The notes beneath the pieces are model-generated. The model saw only the letters and a list, made by a program, of their open reading frames with translations, did no database searches and was not told the DNA's origin. The translations under genes were made by a program, and so were the position numbers. Shown in pieces: positions 44,771-57,572 of a DNA stretch of 64,000 nucleotides. The first letter of the stretch is position 1, and each line of letters starts with the position of its first letter. Source of the DNA: Trachythela sp. YZ-2020 (lineage: Eukaryota > Cnidaria > Anthozoa > Malacalcyonacea > Clavulariidae); the NCBI GenBank assembly GCA_016169945.1, contig JADLSH010000231.1, forward strand, positions 806,001 through 870,000, written 5' to 3'.

Positions 44771-47338
44771 CACTGATCTGGATATAGACTGGATAACGCG
44801 TCTTATAATTAATCCGTGGCGAAAAGTGAAGCCGGTAGTCATGCTGCCGCCACCAGACTCAGAGATCCCAGTTTACTATAAATTTGTATTACAGAATCAT
44901 AATTTTCGCGGGTTTTTTCCTTTTACATGTTTCTGATCGGACCAATTTTCTTATCACATGGATTTTTTGCTTCATAACGTTGGAAAACGGGATTTGAAGG
45001 TTCGAAGGAGTGAACATCCACTGCTTGTAATTATAGCTTTGATAACAACTTGTTCATGGCTTCTAATTGCAAGTCTAACAACAGTGTTTGCAACCACTGG
45101 TTTGCAACAGATACTGCTTAAATTAAAACGTTTAGGTGGATTAAAGCACATCAAAGATAGCAAAAGATGAGAATATATTTTTAAAACAAGGTGTGTTATT
45201 TCAATGCTGTAATAATACAACTGATGCAAAAGAATGGAGTGCAAATTCAACGTTTCATTTTTCACCAACAGATTTATCCTAAATATCTTTGATAGTTACA
45301 ATAAATAGTCACTAATGGTGCTGTACAGCGTTACTCAATTACTCCACATTTAGTGATTTACATATATTTATCATTAAGACATTATTCAGAATTAACATAG
45401 AATGATACTGACAAACAGTAAATACACTATGATATGGTCTGGAATATCTCTAATTTAAGTTATTTAGTTATAATGGCTAGGAAAACAGACACTGAGTATC
45501 TGAGTTAATATATTTTTATGCTCTTTCAATATTTCTTTTTTCTTCAGATGGTCCATATTTTTAAACTATCTATAAAACAAAACAAATAAAGCAATTTTAA
45601 TAGATAAATAATCTCAAAAATTCCCAGTCCTTGTCAAGGTCAGAAAGAGGGCAGAGGGGGGGAGGGAAGAGGGGGAAAAATATTCAGTGCCACTGCCCAG
45701 GCATGTTAAAAGGGGCCAACAAAAGTTGGGTAAGAATGTGTTCTTACCAAAGTTTGTGTGCACACATTTGAGGGGGGGGGGGGGGGTGGGGTGCACATTC
45801 ACCAACCGAGCCTGGGTCTGGCCGGCCTTGATCCTTGTGACATCACTTCAGGATCATAATATATTACTGTCTTGGCAATGGAAGTGTTTCAAAAATATTC
45901 TACCAATTCATTTGCTCACACGACACAATTCATTTGAGACGTTTGTGCAACTTCGTGTATTTGATCATATTTTGTCACTTCCTGCTTCTTTATGATTGGT
46001 CAATTGCACCAAAACTTGGTGCATTAAACAGGAAATTCTTGAATTATAAATAACTCCGCAAATGAATTGGTTCGTGCGAGCAAATGAATTGGTAGAATAT
46101 TTTAGGAATACTTCCATTGCCACGACAGTAAGTCACTCTAAATGTCACCTCATTTTTCATGAAATTGAGAAATTTATGTCTTGCCAAACAATTTTGACTT
46201 GTGAACAATTTCTTCAATTTAGAATTAACAAATACAGGAAAGTTACTAGGCTCAGACAATGGGCTCAGATTCCAGCCATTAGGGTTCTTGGCACACACAT
46301 TGTGGGGGATTGAGTGCACAGAACCTCAACAACTGAGCCTCAAAATCTCGAATATATATTGAACATATCGTGGTTTCTTGGATAGTTTGGAAATCTTTGG
46401 ACCAGAGCTGAAGCTGAGTTTATTCAATTAATGTTTTGCATTCAAAAATGTTGGGCCAGCAGAAAGCTTTGATTGTGAATAAGCAACAGTGATGGGGAAC
46501 CTGCTGTTGAGATCTCTCAGGGTTCTGTCTGAAGATTATATCCATGATGTCAGTTGATCACATTCGCAACTTCGTTATAAATGGATTGACAAGTGTTATT
46601 GCAAGGTCAGTCTATACTCTATATTGTCTGGGCAAAGAAGCCTGAAGCCACACAAGACCTCTGTGGCAACAAATTAAGAAGGAAATCTGACAAACCTCTT
46701 GACTTCCATCTTTAATGATTAACAATACAATTCATCAGTGCATGGTTAGCTTAGTTTACTTAGATGGACTGAACTTATAAACCTGTTTGTTTACCATGCA
46801 CCACAAAGCTATATACATACGAATATCTCGAAATCAATGAACCACCATGAAAATTTGAAGATGTGCTTTGAAGACTTACCTCAATTTCGCTTTCGTTCAC
46901 AGTGTAGTTGGTTCATTTCATCAAACTTCCAGACTACTTTGTTTGTGTAGCAGTTACTCCATGTGTTGAGTGGATTTTGAATGAGAATGTCCTGTTATCT
47001 GTTTCAGAACAGCCTTGTTTATCAAAGCTAATATTAAAAGCAGTGGATGTTCACTCCTTCGACTTTCAAATCCCGTTTTCCAACGGTAGGAAGCCAAAAT
47101 CACTTCTATCCATGTGATAAGAAAATTGGTCCGATCAGAAAAGTTTAAAAAATAGGGAAAAAACCCGCGAAAACAAATCTATAGTAAACTATATTCAAAG
47201 TGATTCTGTGAACAAATTCAGTGATTCTGTAATACAAATCTATAGTAAACTGGGACCTCTGAGTCGGGTGGCGGCAATTCACTTCCGGCTTCACTTTTCA
47301 ACAATAGATGCGTTATCCAGTCTATATCCAGATCAGTG
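44771..47338. mobile_element. Non-autonomous MULE-like element, 2,568 bp
   Basis: The inverted ends start CACTGATCTGGATATAGACT and stay similar for about 300 bp (44771-45070 and 47010-47338). They are flanked by an exact 9 bp duplication GTGAAAAGT (44762-44770 and 47339-47347). Long TIRs with a 9 bp duplication are the hallmarks of Mutator-like elements. No transposase is seen. The interior contains a G-run (45773-45787) and a nested palindrome (45865-46132). Confidence 0.9.
45865..46132. mobile_element. Palindromic MITE nested in the MULE-like element
   Basis: The arms are inverted copies: TACTGTCTTGGCAATGGAAG on the left and its near-complement ending at about 46132. Both continue through an ACCAATTCATTTGCTC word. 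The loop is about 110 bp with no ORF. Confidence 0.8.
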
Positions 47339-47349
47339 GTGAAAAGTAC

Positions 47350-50059
47350 GCAAATATACGTTTGAAACATGGGCTAAATAATCTTTTTTGTTACCATCAA
47401 GTCTATGTGTGGAATGGGTTAATCGGAAAGAGATTTCACACCGAATTTTGACAATTTCACCTCGTGATTAACAGTAATATTTCGTGTTGAGCCGGGCATG
47501 CAGTTTGAGCGGGAAACCTTTGATTTTGGTATTTGGTGTATTCATTGGATCCATATTGTCTTGGACATCCATGCAAGAGATAAAGAAAATATGCCCCAAA
47601 ATGGATGGATTGGTTATCTAAAGGGATCAAACTATTTCTGTATTTCAAAGGAAGGATTTCAGTCATTTCACATTTCAGGGCTTTCCTGAATACATACAGT
47701 ACAGTAATTTCAAAAACTCATTAATAATTCATGAGGAAAAGACAAACGAAATACATCTTTAATGAGTGTCTTTATTTGTTGATAAAGACACGCTCGTTTT
47801 TCTCGTCGAAATTTCTCGGCTTTCAAGACAACAATTTTCAAAATTCGTTTTTATATGAGCTAATAAGATGGGTCGTTTTTGAAGCCATTTAAAACACTCG
47901 CAGTTCGTGCTTTATCAGATATAAAACACTCGGCTTCGCCTCGCGTTTTATATTCTGATAAAGCACTCCTGCTCGTGTTTTAAATAGTACATAAAGTGTT
48001 TAGAAATAGCTGGCAAACGCTGGAAAAGACATATATAAAGACATACACATCACGACAAGTCGCGTCAGCAACTTAAACAAAAATTTAAAAAATGCTAAAA
48101 GTCTGCCCATAGGCAGCCCAAAAGACAAAATTAAGTGGAATGGGGCGAGTTTTGCCACAGATCGACATTTAGAGCATTCTACAACAATTTTTGGGCTGCC
48201 TATGATCTGCCGTGAAAACAGAATATCTTCAAATACGAAAGCCATTTTCTGCGTGCTGTGGTAGTAGCAGTTCGTCGCATTGCGTACTGTACCTTTCTTG
48301 ATCTTTTGCGAAATTAAACGGAAAAACGCTGTTGTTGGAGTTGTAATTTTATTGCTAAAACAATAACTTGCAGAACATCAAGTTGTACGTTCGAAAACTG
48401 ATAATTCGATTTTTCTATTCCTCTTGGTCCGTTGTTTATTAATTCAAACAATTTATTTTGTTCTAAAAGCAATTTAAATGCCATAATGCTATTTAAACAA
48501 TGATTTAAATCTCGCGCTTTTGGGCGGCAACCTGTGTGACTTCCGGTTTGGCACATATATGGACATATGCATAAATTATTATATTAAAAATCAAATCGCT
48601 GTAAATTTCATGTTTTAGTCTTCGTCCTAGAATTTGGATATTAATTATTTATAAGAATATGAAGCTCAAGCGCAGTGTTCCGGTAAAGTAGTAGGCTTAT
48701 AATATATTATTGCATTCAATTGCAGCGAAGAAATAGAAATGGAACCGAATATTCTTTTTAAGGGATGTGTGTATAGAGAATTCATGATTAGCCTGGTTGG
48801 TTGGTTGGTTTATTCAGGGTTTATTCAGGGTCATTTGTTAAATTGCCCGACTTGCCAGGCTAAACATCTAGCTTTCTGAAGTCTAGCTTTCCATCTCGTG
48901 TCTGAAACGTACTGTTACAGGGAACTGTCAAAGTGTCAGTATGATTAAAGAAAAGGCTCTATGAGAGTTTAATCCTTGGAATTTTATCCCGGCCTTTGTG
49001 TCTGTTTTAAAACCCCTGGGTAGCAAATCAATTGACTAGCACATTATAACCACACAGTGGCATTACCCTAGTATAATGCACCGATGTTAATGTAAATTTT
49101 TGTCAAATGTAGGATATAGAATATTGCAGTCTTGGTTTAAAATTTCCACCTACAAAATCCCTACAGTATAACCCATGAACTGGCAGTACTCTGCCACTGA
49201 CAAGTAAAATCGTCTGGCATTAGAGTAAAATACTAAAGCAGTGGTTAACATTTAAGGTCATGTTACACAAGGCAATGCCTAGTTACTGTAACTTGCTATG
49301 CAATTTCAGACACAGTGAAGTTAGGTAAAAACATATTTGTAGAGAAATTTTGAGCACCAATCTCGTTTTATAGTCGTTTGTTTTTATTTTTCTTGGTTAG
49401 TTTGATCAGACAGAAATAAATGAGAATACATATATCAGTGAAGTGAGACATGCTTTAACTTATATCTTATGCGCGCACATTATTTGAAGTTGTAATAAAT
49501 AATTCGGTAACAATAAACCTTAATCAAGAGAATAAAAGAGCGTCTCTATTGCTTTCTACTTCCTTAAAAGGCTGAAATCAAGGCCGCCATCTTGAAATTT
49601 TTATGTTCGGGGCGGTGCATGCCTCTATTTACGTATATTGGTATACAAGTGAGACATCTGTTAAGTAAATAATCTGTGGCTCAGTGGTTCAGAGTTTTGA
49701 CGTGACGCACAGTGGCGCGCGGGCGCGAGCTTAACAGCTCCGCGTTTAATGCAAATCTTATACTGCTACTTTGCCAAATTGAACGTAAAACTTTACTGGA
49801 TTTAAAATAAATAGGAGATCTACCTGGAAGACGTACAAATCTGTAAATTGCTAACGGGATTGTCAGGATTTTGTTGGAACTTGTCTGTTTACGGATACGA
49901 TAGGACGATTAATTTTGAATTTTCGGTTGGAAACGTTTAACTCGCTGGGCCTAACTCCTTCATAAATTGTCTCCCTGCATGTGTTGTGCTGGCTACGCCA
50001 CTGGTCGGAGGTGCCACTTAGTGTTGGAAATTGTTTGTCGCAACACTACTCACCAAATC
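47350..50059. other. Stretch without a recognised gene; contains small hairpins
   Basis: A strong imperfect hairpin at 47880-47993 is centred on AAAACACTCGGCTTCGCCTC, the same core word as the centre of the 24-27 kb palindrome. A second hairpin pairs ATAGGCAGCCCA near 48110 with TGGGCTGCCTAT near 48192. A (GGTT)n run is at 48797-48812. Minus-strand ORFs at 48000-48245 and 48314-48556 have no recognisable domain. Confidence 0.5.
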
Positions 50060-50099
50060 CCAAGTTCTAAATACAGAAAAGTTTAATAAAAAATACAAA

Positions 50100-50650
50100 A
50101 ATAACAGTGTTTCTCTCAAAATCTCTCTCGCTAAAACGTTCAGACCACGTTGGTAACCAAAGACTCGTCCCAGATCCTAACCGCGCGAGTTATTAATATG
50201 CTAAATTACGAAATATTTGACATCAACACCAATCACGCAAAATGGCTTCTTATATGCTGTTACAGACCACCTGATAGTAACGATATGTTTGATCTTCGAT
50301 CTTTTGCTGATAATCTGTATCCCAATTACGACAAGATCATTATTATATTGCCGGGGACTTCAACCTCCCAAATATCTCTTGGACAGATATTAACTACACA
50401 GCAGTCGGAACATTAGGTCAGGAATTCTGCGATACTTTAGATGATTACTTCATGTCTCAACTTTGTCTTCTGCCTACTCGAGAATCAAACATTTTGGACT
50501 TACTGATGACGAACCAACCTAGGATCGCGGTTGGTCAGTGGCAACTACCATGGGGATTTCGGACCAGTTGTCATGGAGATGGTGTCAAATTCGCCAAGTT
50601 TTAACTTCACTTTTCATTGCCGTGCACTCCCTCCAGTAATATAGTATAGC
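50100..50650 (+). pseudogene. LINE-F: endonuclease fragment of another non-LTR element
   Basis: One frame (50150-50416) reads WLLICCYRPPDSNDM and a second continues with AGDFNLPNISWTDINY near 50350 and LLPTRESNILDLLMTN near 50475. These are the central and C-terminal motifs of a LINE EEP endonuclease, with a frameshift just before the catalytic GDFN. The fragment stops where the minisatellite-armed element copy 2 begins (about 50657). No RT from this element is present. Confidence 0.82.
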
Positions 50651-51012
50651 TCAGTGGGCCACATGATTTTGTCCGTGAGTCCGCTCATTCGCATGCGTCA
50701 GGAGGAGGATAATCGCCGACAAAATTGGTAGTGTGAACCAGGCTAAAGTCTCACGTACGTGCTGCGGTACAAGGCGACTTCATCGACCTCGTCAGTAGTG
50801 TCAGGGTTTAGTAGCTAAGTTGGGAGAGGGAGGAGAGAGGGAGAAGTGGGATCAAGTTGGGAGAAGGAGGGGAGGGCGAGAGTGGGATCAAACATGGTCA
50901 AACATGTAACATTCTGGAGGGTGCATGTTAAATACCTTTGATCACATTTTCTTTGATCTTGGCAAACTTCCACCGAACGACTGTAATATAATTTTCATTC
51001 AAGTTCACATAT

Positions 51013-53645
51013 GGTAATGGTAATGGTAATGGTTTATTGACACATTTAGTAGCAGTTACGCTAATTTACAATGTGTTTACAATACTAATGTAAAAAACTT
51101 ACTAATCTATATCTATTTTATCTATTTACATCGTCCATTAAATAATTATATTATATGAAAACTTACTAATCTATAGCCATTCTATCTATTTACATCGTGC
51201 ATTAAAAATTTAAATAAAAAAGGTCATTCTAATCAACTAATTTAGAATTATACAAGTCCATAGAATAAACCAATGTACTATGTTTAAAACGTTCAGTTTT
51301 ACGAGAGAAATTATATATCCTTTGAGTATTAGCTCTTGTTTTCTTTTGTCTAACATATTCTAGTTTCATTGGTAATAAGTTATGAAGTTTATGATTTGGC
51401 TCTAGCATTTTCTTAATTAAGGATACGCATAAATCATCCCTACGTTCCTCCAAAGTTTGTAATTTGGTCTCGATTAATGCTTGATCATAATCTTGCTTTG
51501 GGCAAATTATTCTAAGTGATCGCTTTTGAATTCGTTCAATAATCTTCTTCTGTTCTTGTGTTAGACCTCCCCTCCAAATCTCTGCACCATATTCTAGAAT
51601 GGGACGAATTACTGTACAGTAGAATGATAACAAATCACCCGTGGGGGCGCCATAACTCTTCAAAATCTTTAATAAATACAGACGCTTTGCCGCCTTCTTT
51701 GTGACATATTCAGTATTAGATTTCCATTTTAGATCATCGTCTAACCATATTCCCAATAATTTATATGATTTTGTACGAGATACATTGCAACCGCCAATAT
51801 GAATTGGGGGTATCGTCGATCTATTTTTCCTAAAATCAATAATCATCTCCATACACTTTTTGCCGTTCAATTCCATTCCTTCATCCTTTGCAAACTGTAT
51901 CACTTTATCTACATTCATTTGAGTATTACCAATGGGGTTACCATCTAAATGATTAGCGATATTAATTACTTCATGCAATGTTGTGTCATCCATAAACATA
52001 ACTGTATCTTGATCTTCAACAGCATTACTTATTTGATTTTGGTCTTTGGGTACGATAGACATTGGTAATTGATTTATTTTAATTATGAAAGCAATTGGAC
52101 CCAGCTTACTCCCCTGGGGAACGCCACCCTAGATTCTTTTAAAATCAGATTGTTCTCCTTGAAAAGACGTTACTTGCGATCTATTGTAAAAGTATGATGC
52201 AAGCCAACCAACTACAGCCGGACGAACCCCAATTTGAATAAAGTTATCTAGCAACATGTTATGATCGATTAGATCGAAGGCTTTCCTAAAATCAAGAAAC
52301 ATAATACGAGCAATCTTTCCTGGGCTATCCATTGCCATATGCCATTTATGTAACAGGTAGATTAATGCATGTATTGCCGATGTTCTAGGTAGTCCGCCAA
52401 ATTGACTGTTACTGATCTTATCATGAACATCTTCGTAAATCCATTCGGTGGCATACGATTCTTGTACCTTCGATAGAGTACTCGTTAATGAAATTGGTCT
52501 TAAGAGGTCCACCGTAGAACGGGGCTTACTCTTTGGAATTCCACATACCTTCGAAATTTTCCAAATATCTGGGAATACAGTATATATCTGGGAGACATAT
52601 AAATGTCTACGAGTAAATTATTCATTGAAAATGTAACTTAACGGCCCGGCGAAATACTTTGCGAAAATTTTTATTAACTTCACATTTGGGTCGAACAGGC
52701 CACTTGCTTTATTCCGGTTAAGTTTACTTAGCTTTTTGGTTACATTGTCTGCAGTGATGTGCGGTAGTTGCTCTTCAATTCCAACATTAAACCACCCATC
52801 ACGTACTTCCGGGTAATTACTAGTAAGATTGGTAAAATAATCATTCATAAGATTAGCAGTATCTTTCGAATTTAATGGGGTATCAGACTCTGGGTTACTT
52901 AGAATAAAATCTTGTTTACTCTTCCCGACAATATTTTTTATATTTTTCCACCACTGCTTCGAATTAGAACATCTGGCAGGTTTGATTTTTTCACTGTAAT
53001 ACTTCTGCTTCTCTTTCCGAATTTCTAAGATAATTTTATTACGAAGCGACCTGTATTCATCCATTCTCCCACGTTGATACATTTTATTTCTGTTAGATAT
53101 CATTTGTTTTATCCTCCCAGTCATAAAAGGTTTATCATCTTTATGGACCTTGACAGTTTTTGTTGGAAAACAGTTATCAATCATTGCATTAGTAATCGAT
53201 AAAAAGGCGTCCACTTTGGTGTTAATACACGGAGCATCATAAACCGCTGACCATGTCTCCAGTCCGATACATTCTTCAAACAAGCGCAACCTTGTTTCTT
53301 TGATGGGTCTCACTGTGATCTTTCTTGTCTTATTTTTATCTTGGGCTTGTTCTTTAGATTTCCATATAATAACGCAGTGGTCTGAAAAGCCAATCGGTGC
53401 CAGAAATATTGGTTTCTCATAATAAGAATGGGCATTCGTCAAGATTAAGTCTAGAATTGCTGATCCTCTAGTTGGTGATTTGATTACTTGTTTTAACTTA
53501 CAGTGATTTATAAGAACTCTTTCCTGGAACCCATTACTTTTTGGATTAAAATCGCCAGTAATAGTAATTGATGTATTTGGACTCTCGCTAATAAGAGCAT
53601 CGTAACAGTAGCAAAAATATTCATAAAACCTTTCAACTGCTTTCA
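51013..53645 (-). mobile_element. LINE-G: non-LTR retrotransposon, 5'-truncated
   Basis: The 3' tail on the minus strand is (TACCAT)n (51013-51030). A short ACATAT duplication flanks it (51007-51012 and 53646-53651), and the uninterrupted target reads CACATATAG in copy 1 of the host element. ORF2 is nearly intact. Confidence 0.9.
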
Positions 53646-53649
53646 ACAT
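51229..53649 (-). pseudogene. LINE-G ORF2: endonuclease plus reverse transcriptase with two nonsense codons
   Basis: A single minus-strand frame of about 807 codons covers the endonuclease from its GDFN motif (ITITGDFNPKS) through SDHCVI, a KDDKPFMTGRIKQMI linker, LNRNKASGLFDPNV, RPISLTSTLSKVQES, FLDFRKAFDLIDHN, GGVPQGSKLGP, the catalytic MFMDDTTLHE and the C-terminal ILEYGAEIWRGG and RIQKRSLRII. Only two in-frame stops interrupt it: a TAA near 52619 and a TAG near 52130 just before GGVPQG. The active site reads FMDD, where relatives in this window have FADD or YADD. The frame is cut on the 5' side by truncation. Confidence 0.93.
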
Positions 53650-53654
53650 ATAGA

Positions 53655-53770
53655 CGTCTGTTACGCGTCTGTAGTCGTCTGTTACTCGTCTGTAGTCGCT
53701 GTACTGTAGTCGTCCGTTACTCGTCTGTACTCGTCTGTAGTCGTCTGTACACGTCTGTTACTCGTCTGTC
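53655..53770 (-). repeat. Minisatellite, arm of the TIR element copy 2
   Basis: About five units of the same ~21 bp minisatellite as at 38935-39175. Confidence 0.9.
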
Positions 53771-53814
53771 ATTCGGGTGTAGTTTTAGACTGGATCTGAA
53801 AATTGATGACACAT

Positions 53815-53925
53815 TCTACATGCACTAACGATGTGATCATGATGCATGACTGATGTAAATTGACTTCATTACAGCAATCCAATATTCACAGTAGTCGAAA
53901 GTAAATATTCAAGTTTAATAAACGC
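53815..53925. repeat. Fragment related to the 30/42 kb segmental duplication
   Basis: Words such as AAATTGACTTCATTACAGCA and AATCCAATATTCACAG match the region at about 34860-34935 and 43810-43860 with small changes. Confidence 0.7.
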
Positions 53926-53960
53926 CGAAGTTCTTGTTGAATTTTTCAAGTAATTAGAGA

Positions 53961-54430
53961 TTAATGTCCTCAACATATGTCTGTATATATGCTGAAATAT
54001 TAAACAAATAACGCGCAGTAAATGAAACAATATTTTGTGGGGTTATGGAAGTCTGGGACAACTGCTCTATATTTTGGTTTGTCTGCGAAGAGCTGGGTGC
54101 TGAGCGGTTCCCAGGGTATATACTCGTAGTAGAAAAGCTGGGTCTTGAGGAAAGTCGATTAGGACATATACTGATTTCCAGCTAGGTCCCAATCTGCCCA
54201 AGACATATACTTTTACCGCGCGGATTTTGAGCTGGATGCTGGGTCCTAGTCTGCCCTGCAGGACATATACTCTGAGCTAGACCCTGGGAATATATGATCA
54301 GGGAAATATTTATTAGAAGTCTGTTCTGGCTCAGTACATATACTCATATGCAGAAATCAAAGCGATTTTTGTAAATAAAATTGGCTTTAAGCCAGGTTGC
54401 CAAATTCCGTAAAGAAAACGTGAGGTCTAT
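53961..54430 (-). repeat. B2 repeat of the Ngaro-like element (main part)
   Basis: Copy of the B1 repeat (59875-60417) in the same orientation, lacking about 41 bp near 54240. It ends at GGTCTAT, where LINE-H begins. Its remaining ~26 bp lie on the other side of LINE-H at 59142-59167. The left edge (53961) is taken as the 3' end of the Ngaro-like element. Confidence 0.85.
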
Positions 54431-54673
54431 AATAATAATAATTTTTTAATAATAATAATTTATTGATATCCATCTTTAGTATAAAATTACAATGGATTTA
54501 CAGTTTATAAAGTTGATACGAGTATATGTACATTGTGTTAAGTATAGTATATGTTATATACAGTGTATATATATACTGCCAAAATTGCCACAAGTTAAAT
54601 TTGGCAGTTGAGTAAAATTTATTATGACAAATATAGTAAAAATGTTAAGAGCAAAAAGAGTATAAAATTTAGA

Positions 54674-56045
54674 TTATAATAACGCATTTGTTCTTTGGAT
54701 AAACGAGAGTTTGTGCCTTTTAGTATGTGAGAAAAATTGTGGGAGAGTATTTACTGTTCTTAGATCATATTTTTTCGTCACGATATCTGGTATATATTTT
54801 CTGCATGGATGTGTTTCATCATCAATAATTTTCTTATATTCACGAATGGCGAGCATATTACGACGTTCTTCAAGAGACTGAAGTAGGTCGGACGGCAGGG
54901 CAAGTATTTTTTGACTTCTAGTTTGGATATTCTCCACCTCATCTATTAAGTATTGTGGTAATCCACTCCATATTGGGGACGCGTATTCCAATACCGGTCT
55001 GATTTTGGAGAGGTAACAGGTTAGACCTACTTCTGTCGGTAGATTAGCTCGACGACATTCCCGAAGGTGGAATAAACGTTTGCTTGCCTTTCTTGTAATT
55101 TCTTCGACATGTGTGTTCCATTTAAAGGTATTATTACACCAAAGGCCCAGCAGCTTAAACGATTTAACTCTTTCAATCACATCATTACCAATCGTAAGTA
55201 AAGGTGGTTCGGGAATACCTTCTTTAAAACAGATCCACATATCTTTAGTCTTTTTTGCGTTAAGTTCCATCTTATTTCTGAAGGCCCAGTCATTCATTAA
55301 ATCAAGCACCATTTGCATATTACTAGTAGAGCAATATGAGATTGCCTCATCCTGAGTGCAATCATCAGCGTATTTATGCGTATTAATCTGAAAATAGTTA
55401 GGAATACAGTCTTCAAGGTCGTTAACATGAACATTAAACAATGTTGGTGAGATAACAGAACCCTGGGGGACTCCGGAGGGACAAGGCCTAGAAGATGATA
55501 AGCTCTCACCAAGTTTTACTTGCTGGCTCCTTCCTTCTAAAAAACTCCGCGTCCATAACCAAAAAGACTTTGATACATTCAATTCCGCGAGTTTTCTTAG
55601 AAGCAGACCATGGTCGACCAAATCGAACGCTTTACGAAAATCGATAAATAAAGCGTGGATCCCCATTCTTCCATCACGTGAATTTTCAGTCTTATTGTAC
55701 CAATTTTGGGTAATACTCGCTAATGCAGATACTGTTGATCTACCATGTGTAAATGCATGTTGATTTTCTTTGATCTTAAGGTCGCTTTTATTCAATTTGA
55801 GTTGTATGGTTTCTAGGATTTTTGCCATTTGCGATAGCACAGAAATCTGCCGGAAGTCATTATCTATATCATTCGGGGGGTTCACTTTGGGCACAGGGGT
55901 GACTAAAGCATGTTTATATAAGGTCGGGTATTTAGACTGGGAGATGCTACAGCAGATGATGTTATGGATAACAGGAGCAAGCTCTTCGCTATAACGACTC
56001 AGTAACCATGCAGGAATATCGTCCGAACCACTAGCTTTAATTTCC
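54674..56045 (-). pseudogene. LINE-H ORF2, reverse transcriptase half
   Basis: The frame open from 55894 has FRQISVLSQMAKILETIQ, HAFTHGRSTVSALASIT, ALFIDFRKAFDLVDHGLL, CPSGVPQGSVISPTLFN, the catalytic HKYADDCTQDEAI, MELNAKKTKDMW, SFKLLGLWCNNTFKWNTHVE and C-terminal VLEYASPIWSGLPQ. In the next frame upstream (55900-56045) ASGSDDIPAWLL and TPVPKVNPP supply the first RT blocks. A 4-base insertion near 56040 therefore separates this half from the endonuclease half; otherwise it is complete to its natural stop. All RT catalytic residues are present. Confidence 0.93.
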
Positions 56046-57335
56046 TAGGGTTTAGGTGCTTAAGAATTGCCTTGATTTGACCGATCGAAGGTAGTGCGGG
56101 CGCGATGTTCTTGAGTAGGTGTTCGACTTCCCCTAGTTTCGGAATTTCATTTGGTATGGTAGTCTGCCAAGGCTTAGTGAAACTTTGTTGTAAGCGTTCA
56201 ACTAGGTCATCTGTAGAGGCAGCTGAGAATTGACGATTACATTCGTTAACGGCAGCAAGTTCGTATATAGTTTTATGCCACTTTGCCGGGTTCATTTCAC
56301 GTGTATTTTCCGCTTTCGATTGGTAGTACGTTTTCTTTGCATTGGATATAAGTGAAGAAACTTTGTCGCATAATACTTTATACCTTGATTTGTTTCCTGA
56401 TGTAAAGGCTTTTTGTCTGGCTATTATTTCATGCTTAATACGCGGGGTGATCCAGGGTTTATCTGAGGGGTGGAAACGTATAATACGTTTGGGCACCGTT
56501 TTATTGAGAATGCACATGATAGTGCTTGTGAAAGCACTAACTTTATCGTCAATCTCATTAGTAGCATAAACCAATTCCCAGTTCTGCCTATTCAGATGGA
56601 TACTCAGTTCAATTAAGTTACTACATTTCGTCAGGCGCACTTTTCGAGAAATCGCCTTCACCTTTTCTTTCAGCTTTGGAGTGAGTAACAGACACTGATG
56701 GTCAGAATGGCCAATCGGCGGGAGATGTTTAATGTCATTGTATAGCTCTGACATGTTAGTAAGGATTTGGTCTAAAACATTTCTACCTCTAGTGGGAGCC
56801 CGTACAACTTTGCAAAGGTTGAAGCGTCTGCACAGTAAATTCAGTTTCATTTTATTGAAATCTCCGGCAATTATTATACCTGCTGAGGGATGGTCCTGCA
56901 GAATTTCATCAAGTCCGTCAGTGATATACTCACGCATAGCTCTTTCATCATCGTTCGTCTGACCAGGCGGATAGTATACGCTAATAACTATTATGGAGCT
57001 GTAAGGCCTGGGAGTTCTAGGCGGTTTAAGTACAAGCCAAAGAACTTCTTTATCGTCCACTTCAAGATTTGTCAAACGGGTAGTAGGTATTTGGTGGTGC
57101 ACATAGGCTTAAGACACCACCAGGGGTAAGGCGGTCTCGACGGAATGCATTAAATTTCTTACTAATTTCTATAGCAGCATCCGGGAAGTTTGAGTTCAGC
57201 CAAGATTCTGTAATTATGACTAGTGTCGGGTTATTAACAGCAACGATTCCAGAAAGTTCTGTAATTTTATTTGTCACATGACATGCATTGGTTAAGAGTA
57301 CAGATGGAACTGAGTAGCCGCTAGGTGGCATAGTT
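55999..57335 (-). pseudogene. LINE-H ORF2, endonuclease half
   Basis: Two frames are joined at about 57113, where one extra A in CTTAAGCC shifts the frame. Before it come LTNACHVTNKITELSG and VIITESWLNSNFPDAAIE (endonuclease start). After it come AYVHHQIPTTRL, VISVYYPPGQTNDDERAM, the catalytic GIIIAGDFNKMKLN, TRGRNVLDQILTN and IGHSDHQCLLL. The linker has DKPWITPRIKHEIIARQK. The frame closes at 55999 because of the 4-base insertion near 56040. Apart from these two small frameshifts the endonuclease is intact. Confidence 0.92.
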
Positions 57336-57572
57336 ATATTACTTTCCTTTACGGAAATTGGTATTAGGTTGCAGCGGTATTTCAGAGCATTACAGTACCT
57401 CTCAGAGTTGTTGGGCGGCTTGTAATTCTAACTGGGATTTCCTTTGGGGTATCCTTAGTTGTGTCAGAGACTTCAAGTGTATTTATTGTGCAATAATCAG
57501 AGATAGGAAATCTATTACCATGGAGAGGAAGTCTTATTTCATGTGAATCTATCTGTTGTAGGGAGACCATGT

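Larger units (their letters stand above)
50657..53790. mobile_element. TIR element with minisatellite arms, copy 2 (carries LINE-G)
   Basis: It lies inverted relative to copy 1. Bases 50657-51006 are the reverse complement of 35905-36200, the minisatellite lies at 53655-53770, and the terminus GGTGTAGTTTTAGAC ends at 53790. The opposite terminus is missing, so this copy is truncated on the left. LINE-G is inserted between the inner part and the minisatellite. Confidence 0.82.

Noticed and set aside
48314..48556. 80-codon minus-strand ORF as a host exon.
   Set aside because: No recognised domain, no splice context judged convincing; low complexity C-terminus.
49670..49760. CTGTGGCTCAGTGGTTCAG looks like a tRNA or SINE A box.
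   Set aside because: No B box (GGTTCRANNCC) follows at the right distance and no cloverleaf can be drawn.
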